Positions 22,761 to 39,480 are shown, counted from the stretch's first letter. The stretch: 64,000 bases of DNA from Aphis gossypii (GCF_020184175.1 NC_065533.1:49576351-49640350), one strand, 5' to 3'. Program-made: numbers and translations. Notes: a model not told the origin generated them from the sequence alone.

Positions 22761-25700
22761 AAAAACAATGATCAATTGGTTATATATTCAACTGATAAAA
22801 ATGATAATATAACTTATTATTAACAAAACAAAGTGAACTTGGTACTGTTACACCCATATTAATAAGAAGATTTTACTAATTTTACATTTCATGATATAAT
22901 AATGTTAAAACGTTATATTATAATCAAACTACATTTAACAATGATTATTTGGTTATAGTTTCATCTGTTAATAATAAACATTTAATTTGGTATTAGCAAA
23001 TATAAAGTGAATTTGGAACTTTTACATCCATATAAGTTAAATTTTTTTACTATATTTTACATTGAATGATATAATAATGTTGAAATAGTTATATAATAAT
23101 TAAACTACATTTAACAATGATCAATTGGGTATATATTCAACTGTTAAAAATGATAACATAACTTAATATGAACAAATTCACAGTGAACTTGGTACTCTTA
23201 CATCCATATTAATAAGAAGATTTTACTATTTTTTACATTGAATGATCTTATAATGTTGAAAAAGTTATATTATAAATAAACTACATTTAACAATGATCAA
23301 TTGGTTATATATTCAACATGATAAAAATGATAACATAACTTATTATTAACAAATTCAAAGTGAACTTGGTACTGTTACATACATATTAATAAGAAGATTT
23401 TACTAATTTTACATTTCATGATATGATAATGTTGAAAAAGTTATATTATAATCAAACTACATTTAACAATGATTATTTGGTTATAGTTTCACCTGCTAAA
23501 AAAGAAAATTTAATTTGGTATACGCAAATATAAAGTGAATTTGCTACTGTTACATCCATATTAATAAGAAGATTTTACTATTTTTTACATTTAATGATAT
23601 AATAATGTTAAAAAAGTTTTATTATAATCAAACTACATTTAACAATGATTATTTGGTTATAGTTTCATCTGTTAAAAAAGAAAATTTAATTTGGTATAAG
23701 CAAATATAAAGTGAATTTGGTACTGTTACATCCATATTAATAAGAAGTTTTTCTATTTTTTACATTTAATGATATAATAATGTTGAAATAGTTATAAAAT
23801 AATTAAACTACATTGAACAATGATGAATTGGGTATAAATTCAACTATTAATAATAAAATTTAATTTGGTTAAACAAATATAAGGTGAATTTTGTACTGTT
23901 ACATCCATATTAATAAGAAAAATTTACTAATTTTAATTTCATGATATAATAATGCTGAAAAAGTAATATTATAATCAAACTACATTTAAGAATGATTATT
24001 TGGTTATATTTTCATCTGTTAATAATAAAAATTTAATTTTTTATAAGTAAATATAAAGTGAATTTGGAACTTTTACATCCATATTAGTTAAAATTTTTTA
24101 CTATATTTTACATTGAATGATATAATAATGTTAAAAAAGTTATATTATAATCAAACTACATTTAACAATGATCAATTGGGTATATATTCAACTGTTAAAA
24201 ATGATAACATAACTTAATATGAACAAATTCACAGTGAACTTGGTACTCTTACATCCATATTAATAAGAAGATTTTACTAATTTTACATTTCATGATATAA
24301 TAATGTTGAAAAAGTTATATTATAATTAAACTACATTTAACAATGATCAATTGGGTATAATCAACATGATTAAAAATGATAACATAACTTATTATTAACA
24401 AATTCAAAGTGAACTTGGTACTGTTACATACATATTAATAAGAAGATTTTACTAATTTACATTTCATGATATGATAATGTTGAAAAAGTTATATTATAAT
24501 CAAACTACATTTAACAATGATTATTTGGTTATAGTTCACCTGCTAAAAAGAAAATTTAATTTGGTATAACGCAATATAAAGTGAATTTTGCTACTGTTAC
24601 ATTCCATATTAATAAGAAGATTTTACTTTTTTACATTTATGATGATATATAATGTTAAAAAGTTTTATTATAATCAAACTACATTTAACAATGATTATTT
24701 GGTTATAGTTTCATCTGTTAAAAAAGAAAATTTAATTTGGTATAAGCAAATATAAAGTGAATTTGGTACTGTTACATCCATATTAATAAGAAGTTTTTCT
24801 ATTTTTTACATTTAATGATATAATAATGTTGAAATAGTTATAAAATAATTAAACTACATTGAACAATGATCAATTGGGTATAAATTCAACTATTAATAAT
24901 AAAATTTAATTTGGTATAAACAAATATAAGGTGAATTTTGTACTGTTACATCCATATTAATAAGAAAATTTTACTAATTTTACATTTCATGATATAATAA
25001 TGCTGAAAAAGTAATATTATAATCAAACTACATTTAAGAATGATTATTTGGTTATAGTTTCATCTGTTAATAATAAACATTTAATTTGGTATTAGCAAAT
25101 ATAAAGTGAATTTGGAACTTTTACATCCATATTAGTTAAAATTTTTTACTATATTTTACATTGAATGATATAATAATGTTAAAAAAGTTATATTATAATC
25201 AAACTACATTTAACAATGATCAATTGGGTATATATTCAACTGTTAAAAATGATAACATAACTTAATATGAACAAATTCACAGTGAACTTGGTACTCTTAC
25301 ATCCATATTAATAAGAAGATTTTACTATTTTTTACATTGAATGATCTTATAATGTTGAAAAAGTTATATTATAAATAAACTACATTTAACAATGATCAAT
25401 TGGTTATATATTCAACATGATAAAAATGATAACATAACTTATTATTAACAAATTCAAAGTGAACTTGGTACTTTGTACATCCATATTAATAAGAAGATTT
25501 TACTATTTTTACATTTCATGATATAATAATGTTGAAAAAGTTATATAATAATTAAACTACATTTAACAATCATCAATTGGTTATAATATCAACCGTTATA
25601 ATGATAATATAACTTATTATATAACAATTCAAAGTGAACTTGTTACTGTTACATCCATATTAATAAGAAGATTTTACTAATTTTACATTTCATGATATAA

Positions 25701-28700
25701 TAATGTTAAAAAAGTTTTATTATAATCAAACTACATTTAACAATGATTATTTGGTTATAGTTTCATCTGTTAATAATAAAAATTTAATTTTTTATAAGCA
25801 AATATAAAGTGAATTTAGAACATTTAAATTCACATTAGTTATATATTATTACTATTTTTTACATTGAATGATATAATATAGTTGAAAAAGTTATATTATA
25901 ATCAAACTACATTTAACAATGATTATTTGGTTATAGTTTCACCTGTTAAAAAAGAAAATTTAATTTGGTATAAGCAAATATAAAGTGAATTTGGTACTGT
26001 TACATCCATATTAATAAGAAGATTTTACTATTTTTTACATTTAATGATATAATAATGTTGAAATAGTTATATAATAATTAAACTACATTTAACAATGATC
26101 AATTGGGTATAATTTCAACTATTAATAATAAAATTTAATTTGGTATAAACAAATATAAGGTGAATTTTGTACTGTTACATCCATATTAATAAGAAAATTT
26201 TACTAATTTTACATTTCATGATATAATAATGCTGAAAAAGTAATATTATATTAAACTACATTTAACAATGGTCAATTGGTTATAATTTCATGTTAAAAAT
26301 GGTAACATAACTTATTCTTAACAAATTCAAGTGAACTTGTACTGTTACACGTTAAACACATATTATTAATAAGAAGATTTCCTAATTTTACATTTCAATG
26401 ATATAATAATGTTAAAAAAGTTTTATTATAATCAAACTACATTTAAGAATTATTATTTGGTTATAGTTTCATCTGTTAAAAAAGAAAATTTAATTTGGTA
26501 TAAGCAAATATAAAGTGAATTTGGTACTGTTACATCCATATTAATAAGAAGATTTTACTATTTTTTACATTTAATGATATAATAATGTTGAAATAGTTAT
26601 AAAATAATTAAACTACATTGAACAATGATCAATTGGGTATAAATTCAACTATTAATAATAAAATTTAATTTGGTATAAACAAATATAAAGTGAATTTTGT
26701 ACTGTTATATCCATAATAATAAGAAAATTTTACTAATTTTACATTTCATGATATAATAATGCTGAAAAAGTAATATTATAATTAAACTACATTAACAATG
26801 GTCAATTGGTTATAATTTCAACTGTTAAAATGGTAGCATTACTTATTCTTAACAAATTCAAAGTGAACTTGTTACTGTTACATCCATATTAATAAGAAGA
26901 TTTTACTAATTTTACATTTCATGATATAATAATGTTAAAAAAGTTATATTATAATCAAACTACATTTAACAATGATTATTTGGTTATAGTTTCATCTGTT
27001 AATAATAAACATTTAATTTGGTATTAGCAAATATAAAGTGAATTTGGAACTTTTACATCCATATAAGTTAAATTTTTTTACTATATTTTACATTGAATGA
27101 TATAATAATGTTAAAAAAGTTATATTATAATCAAACTACATTTAACAATGATTATTTGGTTATAGTTTCATCTGTTAAAAAAGAAAATTTAATTTGGTAT
27201 AAGCAAATATAAAGTGAATTTGGTACTGTTACATCCATATTAATAAGAAGATTTTACTATTTTTTACATTTAATGATATAATAATGTTGAAATAGTTATA
27301 AAATAATTAAACTACATTGAACAATGATCAATTGGGTATAAATTCAACTATTAATAATAAAATTTAATTTGGTATAAACAAATATAAGGTGAATTTTGTA
27401 CTGTTACATCCATATTAATAAGAAAATTTTACTAATTTTACATTTCATGATATAATAATGCTGAAAAAGTAATATTATAATTAAACTACATTAACAATGG
27501 TCAATTGGTTATAATTTCAACTGTTAAAATGGTAACATAACTTATTATTAACAAATTCAAAGTGAACTTGGTACTGTTACATCCATATTAATAAGAAGAT
27601 TTTACTAATTTTACATTTCATGATATAATAATGTTGAAAAAGTTATATAATAATTAAACTACATTTAACAATGATTATTTGGTTATAGTTTCATCTGTTA
27701 ATAATAGAAATTTAATTTTTTATAAGCAAACATAAAGTGAATTTAGTACATTTAAATTCACATTAGTTATATACTTTTATTATTTTTTACATTGAATGAT
27801 ATAATAATGTTGAAAAAGTTATATAATAATTAAACTACATTTAACAATCATCAATTGGTTATAATATCAACCGTTATAAATGATAATATAACTTATTATT
27901 AACAAATTCAAAGTGAACTTGGTACTGTTACATCCATATTAATAAGAAGATTTTACTAATTTTACATTTCATGATATAATAATGTTGAAAAAGTTATATA
28001 ATAATTAAACTACATTTAACAATCATCAATTGGTTATAATATCAACCGTTATAAATGATAATATAACTTATTATTAACAAATTCAAAGTGAACTTGTTAC
28101 TGTTACATCCATATTAATAAGAAGATTTTACTAATTTTACATTTCATGATATAATAATGTTAAAAAAGTTTTATTATAATCAAACTACATTTAACAATGA
28201 TTATTTGGTTATAGTTTCATCTGTTAATAATAAAAATTTAATTTTTTATAAGCAAATATAAAGTGAATTTAGAACATTTAAATTCACATTAGTTATATAT
28301 TATTACTATTTTTTACATTGAATGATATAATATAGTTGAAAAAGTTATATAATCAAACTACATTTAACATGATTATTTGGTTATAGTTTCACCTGTTAAA
28401 AAAGAAAATTTAATTTGGTATAAGCAATATAAAGTGAATTTGGTACTGTTACATCCATATTAATAAGAAGATTTTACTATTTTTTACATTTAATGATATA
28501 ATAATGTTAAAAAAGTTTTATTATAATCAAACTACATTAACAATGATTATTTGGTTATAGTTTCATCTGTTAAAATAAAAATTTAATTTTTATAAGCAAT
28601 ATAAGTGAATTTAGAACATTTAAATTCACATTAGTTATATATTATTACTATTTTTTACATTGAATGATATAATATAGTTGAAAAAGTTATATTATAATCA

Positions 28701-31700
28701 AACTACATTTAACAATGATTATTTGGTTATAGTTTCATCTGTTAAAAAAGAAAATTTAATTTGGTATAAGCAAATATAAAGTGAATTTGGTACTGTTACA
28801 TCCATATTAATAAGAAGATTTTACTATTTTTTACATTTAATGATATAATAATGTTAAAAAAGCTATATTATAATCAAACTACATTTAACAATGATTTTTT
28901 GGTTATAGTTTCATCTGTTAATAATAAAAATTTAATTTGGTATAAGCAAATATAAAGTGAATTTGGACTTTTACATCCATATTAGTTAAAATGTTTTACT
29001 ATATTTTACATTGAATGATATAATAATGTTGAAAGGTTATATAATAATTAAACTACATTTAACAATGATCAATTGGGTATAATTTCAACTATTAATAATA
29101 AAATTTAATTTGGTATAAACAAATATAAGGTGAATTTTGTACTGTTACATCCATATTAATAAGAAAATTTTACTAATTTTACATTTCATGATATAATAAT
29201 GCTGAAAAAGTAATATTATAATTAAACTACATTAACAATGGTCAATTGGTTATAATTTCAACTGTTAAAATGGTAACATAACTTATTCTTAACAAATTCA
29301 AAGTGAACTTGTTACTGTTACATCCATATTAATAAGAAGATTTCACTAATTTTACATTTCATGATATAATAATGTTAAAAAAAGTTTTATTATAATCAAA
29401 CTACATTTAAGAATTATTATTTGGTTATAGTTTATCTGTTAATAATAAAAATTAAATTTTTATAAGCAAATATAAAGTGAATTTGGAACTTTTACATCCA
29501 TATTAGTTAAAATTTTTTACTATTTTTACATTGAATGAATATAATGTTAAAAAAGTTATATTATAATCAAACTACATTTAACAATGATCAATTGGGTATA
29601 TATTCAACTGTTAAAAATGATAACATAACTTAATATGAACAAATTCACAGTGAACTTGGTACTCTTAAATCCATATTAATAAGAAGATTTTACTATTTTT
29701 TACATTGAATGATCTTATAAAGTTGAAAAAGTTATATTATAAATAAACTACATTTAACAATGATCAATTGGTTATATATTCAACATGATAAAAATGATAA
29801 CATAACTTATTATTAACAAATTCAAAGTGAACTTGGTACTGTTACATCCATATTAATAAGAAGATTTTACTAATTTTACATTTCATGATATAATAATGTT
29901 AAAAAAGTTTTATTATAATCAAACTACATTTAACAATGATTATTTGGTTATAGTTTCATCTGTTAATAATAGAAATTTAATTTTTTATAAGCAAACATAA
30001 AGTGAATTTAGTACATTTAAATTCACATTAGTTATATACTTTTACTATTTTTTACATTGAATGATATAATAATGTTGAAAAAGTTATATAATAATTAAAC
30101 TACATTTAACAATCATCAATTGGTTATAATATCAACCGTTATAAATGATAATATAACTTATTATTAACAAATTCAAAGTGAACTTGGTACTGTTACATCC
30201 ATATTAATAAGAAGATTTTACTAATTTTGCATTTCATGATATAATAATGTTGAAAAACTTATATAATAATTAAACTACATTTAACAATCATCAATTGGTT
30301 ATAATATCAACCGTTATAAATGATAATATAACTTATTATTAACAAATTCAAAGTGAACTTGTTACTGTTACATCCATATTAATAAGAAGATTTTACTAAT
30401 TTTACATTTCATGATATAATAATGTTAAAAAAGTTTTATTATAATCAAACTACATTTAACAATGATTATTTGGTTATAGTTTCATCTGTTAATAATAAAA
30501 ATTTAATTTTTTATAAGCAAATATAAAGTGAATTAGAACATTTAAATCACATTAGTTAATATTATTACTATTTTTTACATTGAATGATATAATATAGTTG
30601 AAAAAGTTATATTATAATCAAATACATTTAACAATGATTATTGGTTATAGTTTCAACTGTTAAAAAAGAAAATTTAATTTGGTATAAGCAAATATAAAGT
30701 GAATTTGGTACTGTACATCCATATTAATAAGAAGATTTTACTATTTTTTACATTAATGAATATAATGTTAAAAAGTTTTATTATAATCAAACTACATTTA
30801 ACAATGATTATTTGGTTATAGTTTCATCTGTTAATAATAAAAATTTAATTTTTTATAAGCAAATGTAAAATGAATTTGGAACTTTTACATCCATATTAGT
30901 TAAATTTTTTTACTATTTTTTACATTGAATGATCTAATAATGTTGAAAAAGTTATATTATAATCAAACTACATTTAACAATGATTATTTGGTTATAGTTT
31001 CATCTGTTAAAAAAGAAAATTTAATTTGGTATAAGCAAATATAAAGTGAATTTGGTACTGTTACATCCATATTAATAAGAAGATTTTACTATTTTTTACA
31101 TTTAATGATATAATAATGTTAAAAAAGCTATATTATAATCAAACTACATTTAACAATGATTTTTTGGTTATAGTTTCATCTGTTAATAATAAAAATTTAA
31201 TTTGGTATAAGCAAATATAAAGTGAATTTGGAACTTTTACATCCATATTAGTTAAAATGTTTTACTATATTTTACATTGAATGATATAATAATGTTGAAA
31301 TAGTTATATAATAATTTAACTACATTTAACAATGATCAATTGGGTATAATTTCAACTATTAATAATAAAATTTAATTTGGTATAAACAAATATAAGGTGA
31401 ATTTTGTACTGTTACATCCATATTAATAAGAAAATTTTACTAATTTTACATTTCATGATATAATAATGCTGAAAAGTTAATATTATAATTAAACTACATT
31501 AACAATGGTCAATTGGTTATAATTTCAACTGTTAAAATGGTAACATAACTTATTCTTAACAAATTCAAAGTGAATTGTTACTGTTACATCCATATTAATA
31601 AGAAGATTTTACTAATTTACATGAATGATATAATAATGTTAAAAAGTTTTTATAATCAAACTACATTTAACAATGATTATTTGGTTATAGTTTCATCTGT

Positions 31701-34700
31701 TAATAATAAAAATTTAATTTTTTATAAGCAAATATAAAGTGAATTTGGAACTTTTACATCCATATTAGTTAAAATTTTTTACTATATTTTACATTGAATG
31801 ATATAATAATGTTGAAAAAGTTATATAATAATTAAACTACATTTAACAATCATCAATTGGTTATAATATCAACCGTTATAAATGATATAACTTTATATGA
31901 ACAAATCAAGTGAACTTGGTACTTTACATCCATATTAATAAGAAGATTTTACTATTTTTTACATTGAATGATCTAATAATGTTGAAAAAGTTATATTATA
32001 ATTAAACTACATTTAACAATGATCAATTGTTTATAATTTCAACTGTTAAAAATGATAACATAACTTATTATTAACAAATTCAAAGTGAACTTGGTACTGT
32101 TACATCCATATTAATAAGAAGATTTTACTATTTTTTACATTTCATGATATAATAATGTTAAAAAAGTTATATTATAATCAAACTACATTTAACAATGATT
32201 ATTTGGTTATAGTTTCATCTGTTAATAATAGAAAATTAAATTTTTATAAGCAAACATAAAGTGAATTTAGTACATTTAAATCACATTAGTTATATACTTT
32301 TACTATTTTTTACATTGAATGATATAATAATGTTGAAAAAGTTATATAATAATTAAACTACATTTAACAATCATCAATTGGTTATAATATCACCGTTATA
32401 AATGAATATAAACTTATTATTAACAAATTCAAAGTGAACTTGGTACTGTTACATCCATATTAATAAGAAGATTTTACTAATTTTACATTTCATGATATAA
32501 TAATGTTGAAAAAGTTATATAATAATAAACTACATTTAACAATCATCAATTGGTTATAATTTCAACGTTATAAATGATAATATAACTTATTATTAACAAA
32601 TTCCAAGTGAACTTGTTACTGTTACATCCATATTAATAAGAAGATTTTACTAATTTTACATTTCATGATATAAAATGTTAAAAGTTTATTATAATCAAAA
32701 CATTTAACAATGATTATTGGTTATAGTTTCATCTGTTATAATAAAAATTTAATTTTTATAAGCAAATATAAAGTGAATTTAGAACATTTAAATTCACATT
32801 AGTTATATATTATTACTATTTTTTACATTGAATGATATAATATAGTTGAAAAAGTTATATTATAATCAAACTACATTTAACAATGATTATTTGGTTATAG
32901 TTTCATCTGTTAAAAAGGAAAATTTAATTTGGTATAAGCAAATATAAAGTGAATTTGGTACTGTTACATCCATATTAATAAGAAGATTTTACTATTTTTT
33001 ACATTTAATGATATAATAATGTTAAAAAAGCTATATTATAATCAAACTACATTTAACAATGATTTTTTGGTTATAGTTTCATCTGTTAATAATAAAAATT
33101 TAATTTGGTATAAGCAAATATAAAGTGAATTTGGAACTTTTACATCCATATTAGTTAAATTTTTTTACTATTTTTTACATTGAATGATATAATAATGTTG
33201 AAAAAGTTATATTATAATTAAACTACATTTAACAATGATCAATTGGGTATAATTTCAACTATTAATAATAAAATTTAATTTGGTATAAACAAATATAAGT
33301 TGAATTTGGTACTGTTATATCCATATTTATAAGAAAATTTTACTAATTTTACATTTCATGATATAATAATGCTGAAAAAGTTATATTATAATTAAACTAC
33401 ATTTAACAATCATCAATTGGTTATAATATCAACCGTTATAAATGATAATATAACTTATTATTAACAAATACAAAGTGAACTTTTTAACGTTAAAACCTTA
33501 TTAATAAGAAGATTTTACTAATTTTACATTTCATGATATAATAATGTTGAAAACTATATAATAATTAAACTACATTTAACAATGATCAATGGTTATAATT
33601 TCAACCTGTTATAAATGATAAATAACTTATTATTAACAAATTCAAAGTGAACTTGTTACTGTTACATCCATATTAATAAGAAGATTTTACTAATTTTACA
33701 TTTCATGATATAATAATGTTGAAAAAGTTATATTATAAATAAACTACATTTAACAATGATTATTTGGTTATAGTTTCATCTGTTAATAATAAAAATTTAA
33801 TTTTTTATAAGCAAATATAAAGTGAATTTGGAACATTTACATTCACATTAGTTAATATTTTACTATTTTTACATTGAATGATATAATATGTTGAAAAAGT
33901 TATATATAATCAAAAACTACATTTAACAATGATTATTTGGTTATAGTTTCACCTGTTAAAAAAGAAAATTTAATTTGGTATAAGCAAATATAAAGTGAAT
34001 TTGGTACTGTTACATCCATATTAATAAGAAGATTTTACTATTTTTTACATTTAATGATATAATAATGTTAAAAAAGTTTTATTATAATCAAACTACATTT
34101 AACAATGATTATTTGGTTATAGTTTCATCTGTTAATAATAAAAATTTAATTTTTTATAAGCAAATATAAAGTGAATTTAGTACATTTAAATTCACATTAG
34201 TTATATACTTTTACTATTTTTTACATTGAATGATATAATAATGTTGAAAAAGTTATATAATAATTAAACTACATTAACAATGGTCAATTGGTTATAATTT
34301 CAACTGTTAAAATGGTAACATAACTTATTCTTAACAAATTCAAAGTGAACTTGCTACTGTTACATCCATATTAATAAGAAGATTTTACTAATTTTACATT
34401 TCATGATATAATAATGTTAAAAAAGTTTTATTATAATCAAACTACATTTAACAATGATTATTTGGTTATAGTTTCATCTGTTAATAATAAAAATTTAATT
34501 TTTTATAAGCAAATATAAAGTGAATTTAGAACATTTACATTCACATAGTTATATATTATTACTATTTTTTACATTGAATGATATAATAATGTTGAAAAAG
34601 TTATATTATAATCAAACTACATTTAACAATGATTATTTGGTTATAGTTTCATCTGTTAAAAAAGAAAATTTAATTTGGTATAAGCAAATATAAAGTGAAT

Positions 34701-37700
34701 TTGGTACTGTTACATCCATATTAATAAGAAGATTTTACTAATTTTACATTTAATGATATAATAATGTTAAAAAAGTTATATTATAATCAAACTACATTTA
34801 ACAATGATTATTTGGTTATAGTTTCATCTGTTAATAATAAAAATTTAATTTGGTATAAGCAAATATAAAGTGAATTTGGAACTTTTACATCCATATTAGT
34901 TAAAATTTTTTACTATATTTTACATTGAATGATATAATAATGTTGAAAAAGTTATATAATAATTAAACTACATTTAACAATGATCAATTGGGTATAATTT
35001 CAACTATTAATAATAAAATTTAATTTGGTATAAACAAATATAAGGTGAATTTTGTACTGTTACATCCATATTAATAAGAAAATTTTACTAATTTTACATT
35101 TCATGATATAATAATGTTAAAAAAGTTTTATTATAATCAAACTACATTTAACAATGATTATTTGGTTATAGTTTCACCTGTTAAAAAAGAAAATTTAATT
35201 TGGTATAAGCAAATATAAAGTGAATTTGGTACTGTTACATCCATATTAATAAGAAGATTTTACTATTTTTTACATTTAATGATATAATAATGTTAAAAAA
35301 GTTATATTATAATCAAACTACATTTAACAATGATTATTTGGTTATAGTTTCATCTGTTAATAATAGAAATTTAATTTTTTATAAGCAAACATAAAGTGAA
35401 TTTAGAACATTTAAATTCACATTAGTTATATACTTTTACTATTTTTTACATTGAATGATAATATAATGTTGAAAAAGTTATATAATAATTAAACTACATT
35501 TAACAATCATCAATTGGTTATAATATCAACCATGATAAATGATAATATAACTTATTATTAACAAATTCAAAGTGAACTTGGTACTGTTACATCCATATTA
35601 ATAAGAAGATTTTACTAATTTTACATTGAATGATATAATAATGTTGAAAAAGTTATATAATAATTAAACTACATTTAACAATCATCAATTGGTTATAATA
35701 TCAACCGTTATAAATGATAATATAACTTATTATTAACAAATTCAAAGTGAACTTGTTACTGTTACATCCATATTAATAAGAAGATTTTACTATTTTTTAC
35801 ATTTAATGATATAATAATGTTAAAAAAGTTATATTATAATCAAACTACATTTAACAATGATTATTTGGTTATAGTTTCATCTGTTAAAAAAGAAAATTTA
35901 ATTTGGTATAAGCAAATATAAAGTGAATTTGGTACTGTTACATCCATATTAATAAGAAGATTTTACTATTTTTTACATTTAATGATATAATAATGTTAAA
36001 AAAGCTATATTATAATCAAACTACATTTAACAATGATTTTTTGGTTATAGTTTCATCTGTTAATAATAAAAATTTAATTTGGTATAAGCAAATATAAAGT
36101 GAATTTGGAACTTTTACATCCATATTAGTTAAAATGTTTTACTATATTTTACATTGAATGATATAATAATGTTGAAATAGTTATATAATAATTAAACTAC
36201 ATTTAACAATGATCAATTGGGTATAATTTCAACTATTAATAATAAAATTTAATTTGGTATAAACAAATATAAGGTGAATTTTGTACTGTTACATCCATAT
36301 TAATAAGAAAATTTTACTAATTTTACATTTCATGATATAATAATGCTGAAAAAGTAATATTATAATTAAACTACATTAACAATGGTCAATTGGTTATAAT
36401 TTCAACTGTTAAAATGGTAACATAACTTATTCTTAACAAATTCAAAGTGAACTTGTTACTGTTACATCCATATTAATAAGAAGATTTCACTAATTTTACA
36501 TTTCATGATATAATAATGTTAAAAAAGTTTTATTATAATCAAACTACATTTAAGAATGATTATTTGGTTATAGTTTCATCTGTTAATAATAAAAATTTAA
36601 TTTTTTATAAGCAAATATAAAGTGAATTTGGAACTTTTACATCCATATTAGTTAAAATTTTTTACTATATTTTACATTGAATGATATAATAATGTTAAAA
36701 AAGTTATATTATAATCAAACTACATTTAACAATGATCAATTGGGTATATATTCAACTGTTAAAAATGATAACATAACTTAATATGAACAAATTCACAGTG
36801 AACTTGGTACTCTTACATCCATATTAATAAGAAGATTTTACTATTTTTTACATTGAATGATATTATGTGTGAAAAAGTTATATTATAAATAACTACATTT
36901 AACAATGATCAATTGGTTAATATTCAACATGTTAAAATGATAACATAAATTATTATTAACAAATTCAAAGTGAATTTGGACTGTTACATCCATATTAATA
37001 AGAAGATTTTACTAATTTTACATTTCATGATATAATAATGTTAAAAAAGTTTTATTATAATCAAACTACATTTAACAATGATTATTGGTTATAGTTTCAT
37101 CTGTTAATAATAGAAATTTAATTTTTATAAGCAAATATAAAGTGAATTTAGTACATTAATTCACATTAGTATATACTTTTACTATTTTTACATTGAATGA
37201 TATAATAAGTTGAAAAAGTTATATAATAATAAACTACATTTAACAATCATCAATTGGTTATAATATCACCGTTATAAATGATAATATACTTATTATTAAC
37301 AAATCAAAGTGAACTTGGTACTGTTACATCCATATTAATAAGAAGATTTTACTAATTTTACATTTCATGATATAATAATGTTGAAAAAGTTATATAATAA
37401 TTAAACTACATTTAACAATCATCAATTGGTTATAATATCAACGTTTAAATGATAATATAACTTATTATTAACAATTCAAAGTGAACTTGTTACTGTTACA
37501 TCCATATAATAAGAAGATTTTACTAATTTTACATTCATGATATAATAATGTAAAAAAGTTTTATTATAATCAAACTACATTTAACAATGATTATTTGGTT
37601 ATAGTTTCATCTGTTAAAAAAGAAAATTTAATTTGGTATAAGCAAATATAAAGTGAATTTGGTACTGTTACATCCATATTAATAAGAAGATTTTACTATT

Positions 37701-39480
37701 TTTTACATTTAATGATATAATAATGTTAAAAAAGTTATATTATAATCAAACTACATTTAACAATGATTATTTGGTTATAGTTTCATCTGTTAAAAAAGAA
37801 AATTTAATTTGGTATAAGCAAATATAAAGTGAATTTGGTACTGTTACATCCATATTAATAAGAAGATTTTACTATTTTTTACATTTAATGATATAATAAT
37901 GTTGAAATAGTTATATAATAATTAAACTACATTTAACAATGATCAATTGGGTATAATTTCAACTATTAATAATAAAATTTAATTTGGTATAAACAAATAT
38001 AAGGTGATTTGTACTGTTACATCCATATTAATAAGAAATTTTACTATTTTTACATTCATGATATAATATGCTGAGTTGAAAAAGTAATATTATAATTAAA
38101 CTACATTAACAATGGTCAATTGGTTATATTTCAAGTTAAAATGGTAACAATTATTCTTAACAAATCAAAGTGAAGTTGTTACTGTTACATCCATATTAAT
38201 AAGAAGATTTTACTAATTTTACATTTCATGATATAATAATGTTAAAAAAGTTTTATTATAATCAAACTACATTTAACAATGATCAATTGGGTATATATTC
38301 AACTGTTAAAAATAATAACATTACTTAATATGAACAAATTCAAAGTGAACTTGGTACTGTTACATCCATATTAATAAGAAGATTTTACTATTTTTTACAT
38401 TGAATGATCTTATAATGTTGAAAAAGTTATAATATAAATAAACTACATTTAACAATGATCAATTGGTTATATATTCAACATGATAAAAATGATAACATAA
38501 CTTATTATTAACAAATTCAAAGTGAACTTGGTACTGTTACATCCATATTAATAAGAAGATTTTACTAATTTTACATTTCATGATATAATAATGTTGAAAA
38601 AGTTATATAATAATTAAACTACATTTAACAATCATCAATTGGTTATAATATCAACCGTTATAAATGATAATATAACTTATTATTAACAAATTCAAAGTGA
38701 ACTTGTTACTGTTACATCCATATTAATAAGAAGATTTTACTAATTTTACATTTCATGATATAATAATGTTAAAAAAGTTTTATTATAATCAAACTACATT
38801 TAACAATGATTATTTGGTTATAGTTTCATCTGTTAATAATAAAAATTTAATTTTTTATAAGCAAATATAAAGTGAATTTAGAACATTTAAATTCACATTA
38901 GTTATATATTTTTACTATTTTTTACATTGAATGATATAATATAGTTAAAAAAGTTATATTATAATTAAACTAAATTTAACAATGATCAATTGGTTATAAT
39001 TTCAACTGTTAAAAAAGAAAATTTAATTTGGTATAAGCAAATATAAAGTGAATTTGGTACTTTTACATCCATATTAATAAGAAGATTTTACTATTATTTA
39101 CATTTAATGATATAATAATGTTAAAAAAGTTATATTATAATCAAACTACATTTAACAATGATTATTTGGTTATAGTTTCATCTGTTAATAATAAAAATTT
39201 AATTTGGTATAAGCAAATATAAAGTGAATTTGGAACTTTTACATCCATATTAGTTAAATTTTTTTACTATTTTTTACATTGAATGATATAATAATGTTAA
39301 AAAAGTTATATTATAATCAAACTACATTTAACAATGATCAATTGGTTATATATTCAACTGTTAAAAATGATAACATAACTCAATATGAACAAATTCACAG
39401 TGAACTTGGTACTCTTACATCCATATTAATAAGAAGATTTTACTATTTTTTACATTGAATGATATAATATAGTTGAAAAA
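22761..39480. repeat. Satellite A, central sub-block with long higher-order repeats
   Basis: Roughly 95 monomers of about 175 bp, with frequent alternation of A1- and A2-type units. Rare variants mark higher-order structure. The unit with AATGCTGAAAAAGTAAT recurs at intervals that are whole multiples of about 175 bp. The unit with AAGCTATATTATAATC occurs near 28860, 31126, 33027 and 36001; the first interval, about 2.26 kb, is 13 monomers. Several patches (24.3-24.6, 28.3-28.7, 30.5-30.8, 31.5-31.9, 32.5-32.8, 36.8-38.2 kb) have many one-base deletions compared with neighbouring copies. Confidence 0.95.

Noticed and set aside
11207..22785. The 23-bp overlap of satellite A at the two B junctions as a target-site duplication
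   Set aside because: Because A is tandem, any insertion or exchange gives such overlap by chance of phase, so it is not evidence of transposition by itself.
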